DNA of 6,561 bases, taken from assembly GCA_031253705.1 (NCBI GenBank), contig JAIRVW010000312.1, positions 1 through 6,561 of the forward strand. Reading direction: 5' to 3'. The stretch is from Brucellaceae bacterium (GTDB taxonomy: Bacteria > Pseudomonadota > Alphaproteobacteria > Rhizobiales > Rhizobiaceae). The notes beneath the pieces were generated by a model that did not search any database, was not told the origin of the DNA, and saw only the letters and a list, made by a program, of their open reading frames with translations. This document shows positions 5,349 through 6,561 of the stretch, piece by piece; the stretch's first letter is position 1, and every line of letters begins with the position of its first letter. The position numbers and the translations under genes were made by a program.

Positions 5349-6561
5349 TTACTGAAACGCTGTTTCAAAGAAGCTGCGCAATTTGCGGGAATGCAACCGG
5401 TCTTGCGGCATGGCTGCAATCTTTTCCATCGCGCGGATGCCGATCTGCAAATGCTGGGCAACCTGCTTTTTATAGAAATCTGTCGCCATGCCCGGTAGTT
5501 TCAGTTCGCCGTGCAGCGGCTTGTCAGACACGCATAGTAATGTGCCGTAAGGAACGCGGAAGCGGAAGCCATTGGCTGCAATCGTGGCCGATTCCATATC
5601 CAGAGCCACAGCGCGCGATTGTGAGAGCCGCTGCACTGGGCCGCGTTGGTCACGCAGTTCCCAGTTGCGGTTGTCGATCGTGGCAACTGTGCCGGTACGC
5701 ATGATGCGTTTCAGCTCATAGCCTTCAAGACCAGTGACTTCTTCAACCGCATCTTCCAGTGCCACCTGAATCTCTGCAAGCGCCGGAATAGGCACCCAGA
5801 TCGGCAGATCATCATCCAGAACGTGATCCTCGCGAACATAGGCATGAGCAAGCACGTAGTCACCAAGCTGCTGGCTGTTGCGCAGACCTGCACAGTGGCC
5901 GAGCATCAGCCATGCATGCGGGCGCAGCACAGCAATATGGTCGGTACTGGTTTTGGCATTGGAAGGGCCGACACCGATATTGACCATGGTTATGCCTGAG
6001 CCATCCGGCTTGACCAGATGATAGGCAGGCATTTGCGGCAGGCGGGCAGGTTCCGCGCCTTGTGAAGGAGAGCTGTTACCGGCAAAAGTAATGAGATTTC
6101 CGGGTTCAACAAATTTGGTGAAGCCGCCGCCGCCTTCTGCCATTAATTTACGGGCATAGGCGCAGAACTCATCCATATAGAACTGGTAGTTCGTGAAAAG
6201 CACATAATTCTGGAAATGCGACGGGCTGGTTGCAGTATAGTGCGACAGGCGCTGTAGCGAATAATCCACGCGCTGACCGGTAAAAGGCGCCAGCGGCATC
6301 ACTTCCAGTGTCTGAAACTCGGTGTCACCATTGGCAATGCTGTCATCTGTATTGCCGAGATCAGGGACATCAAACATATCGCGCAACGGATGCTGGAATG
6401 CATCAGAGACGGAAGCTTCCACATAGGTGCCTTCAAGGAAAGCAAAATGCAAAGGAATTGGTGTTGAGGATTCCTGAACAGTAACCGGCACGCCATGATT
6501 TTTAATCAGCAGGCGGATCTGTTCCAGCAGATAGCTGTCGAAGAGATCAGGGCGGGTTAAT
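5349..6561 (-). CDS. amn: AMP nucleosidase (N-terminus cut by window edge)
   Basis: Hydrolyses AMP to adenine and ribose 5-phosphate (EC 3.2.2.4), a cytoplasmic purine-recycling enzyme. The visible frame has 403 codons and ends at the TAA at 5349-5351. The GTG at 6489-6491 is not the start: the frame continues to the edge and encodes LTRPDLFDSYLLEQ, matching the E. coli Amn segment ITRPTLFRSYLNEQ, so about 85-90 residues are missing of an expected ~490. In visible-residue numbering, the N-terminal AMP nucleosidase domain ends around 150. The nucleoside-phosphorylase-like domain carries NIGVGPSNAK (194-203), WLMLGHCAGLR (217-227), the substrate-binding ALDMES (319-324) and SDKPLHGE (345-352), whose Asp aligns with the catalytic Asp of this fold. 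The end, RLHSRKLRSF, also matches E. coli. Followed by its own terminator, so probably not co-transcribed with the EEP gene. Identification is firm. Confidence 0.96.
   Translation of the reverse strand, partial: LTRPDLFDSYLLEQIRLLIKNHGVPVTVQESSTPIPLHFAFLEGTYVEASVSDAFQHPLRDMFDVPDLGNTDDSIANGDTEFQTLEVMPLAPFTGQRVDYSLQRLSHYTATSPSHFQNYVLFTNYQFYMDEFCAYARKLMAEGGGGFTKFVEPGNLITFAGNSSPSQGAEPARLPQMPAYHLVKPDGSGITMVNIGVGPSNAKTSTDHIAVLRPHAWLMLGHCAGLRNSQQLGDYVLAHAYVREDHVLDDDLPIWVPIPALAEIQVALEDAVEEVTGLEGYELKRIMRTGTVATIDNRNWELRDQRGPVQRLSQSRAVALDMESATIAANGFRFRVPYGTLLCVSDKPLHGELKLPGMATDFYKKQVAQHLQIGIRAMEKIAAMPQDRLHSRKLRSFFETAFQ

Noticed and set aside
5222..5704. Plus-strand frame opposite amn and the intergenic repeat
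   Set aside because: It runs through the repeat and terminator and then antisense to amn; no coding signal of its own.
6489..6491. GTG at 6491 as the start of AMP nucleosidase
   Set aside because: The frame continues to the window edge and the added residues match the E. coli Amn N-terminal domain.
1..6561. tRNA, rRNA, CRISPR array, transposase
   Set aside because: No cloverleaf-like intergenic segment, no regularly spaced repeats and no recombinase or transposase frame were seen.

Overview
The window looks like ordinary chromosomal DNA from an alphaproteobacterium of the Hyphomicrobiales (Rhizobiales), most likely near Brucella/Ochrobactrum/Pseudochrobactrum. Three things support this. The genes form a housekeeping set typical of that group: family-4-type uracil-DNA glycosylase with the NTLPWRPPGNR variant, membrane-anchored EEP protein, ETF-quinone oxidoreductase and AMP nucleosidase. 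An intergenic two-palindrome element matches the style of the RIME/Bru-RS repeats of this order. Base composition is moderate, estimated by eye in the low-to-mid 50s % GC. The genus cannot be fixed from the sequence alone.

Layout from left to right. (1) A minus-strand MFS transporter of the YcaD-like type runs off the left edge and has a plausible promoter just upstream. (2) A minus-strand uracil-DNA glycosylase follows; its likely start is the GTG at 1937, not the far-upstream TTG. (3) A divergent intergenic region of about 355 bp holds an 18-bp perfect palindrome inside a MerR-type promoter geometry, plus a second promoter with a perfect TATAAT. (4) Plus-strand ETF-ubiquinone oxidoreductase starts at 2293 behind a GGAGG. 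(5) A short convergent intergenic region carries an exact second copy of the last 29 bases of the ETF-QO gene, then a bidirectional terminator. (6) A minus-strand membrane-anchored endonuclease/exonuclease/phosphatase family protein follows. (7) An intergenic region carries a RIME-like repeat and the terminator of the next gene. (8) A minus-strand AMP nucleosidase runs off the right edge and lacks its N-terminus.

The genes do not form one pathway. ETF-QO passes electrons from acyl-CoA dehydrogenases, via ETF, to quinone. The palindrome upstream of it resembles operators of the MerR-type regulator LiuR, which controls branched-chain amino acid and fatty-acid catabolism, so the control signal fits the enzyme. 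The glycosylase is a DNA-repair enzyme and the AMP nucleosidase is a purine-recycling enzyme. The EEP protein and the MFS transporter have no assignable substrates.

No convincing new multi-gene system is present. The least ordinary features are the duplicated 3' end of the ETF-QO gene, which looks like an attachment-site scar, and the operator between the glycosylase and ETF-QO genes.
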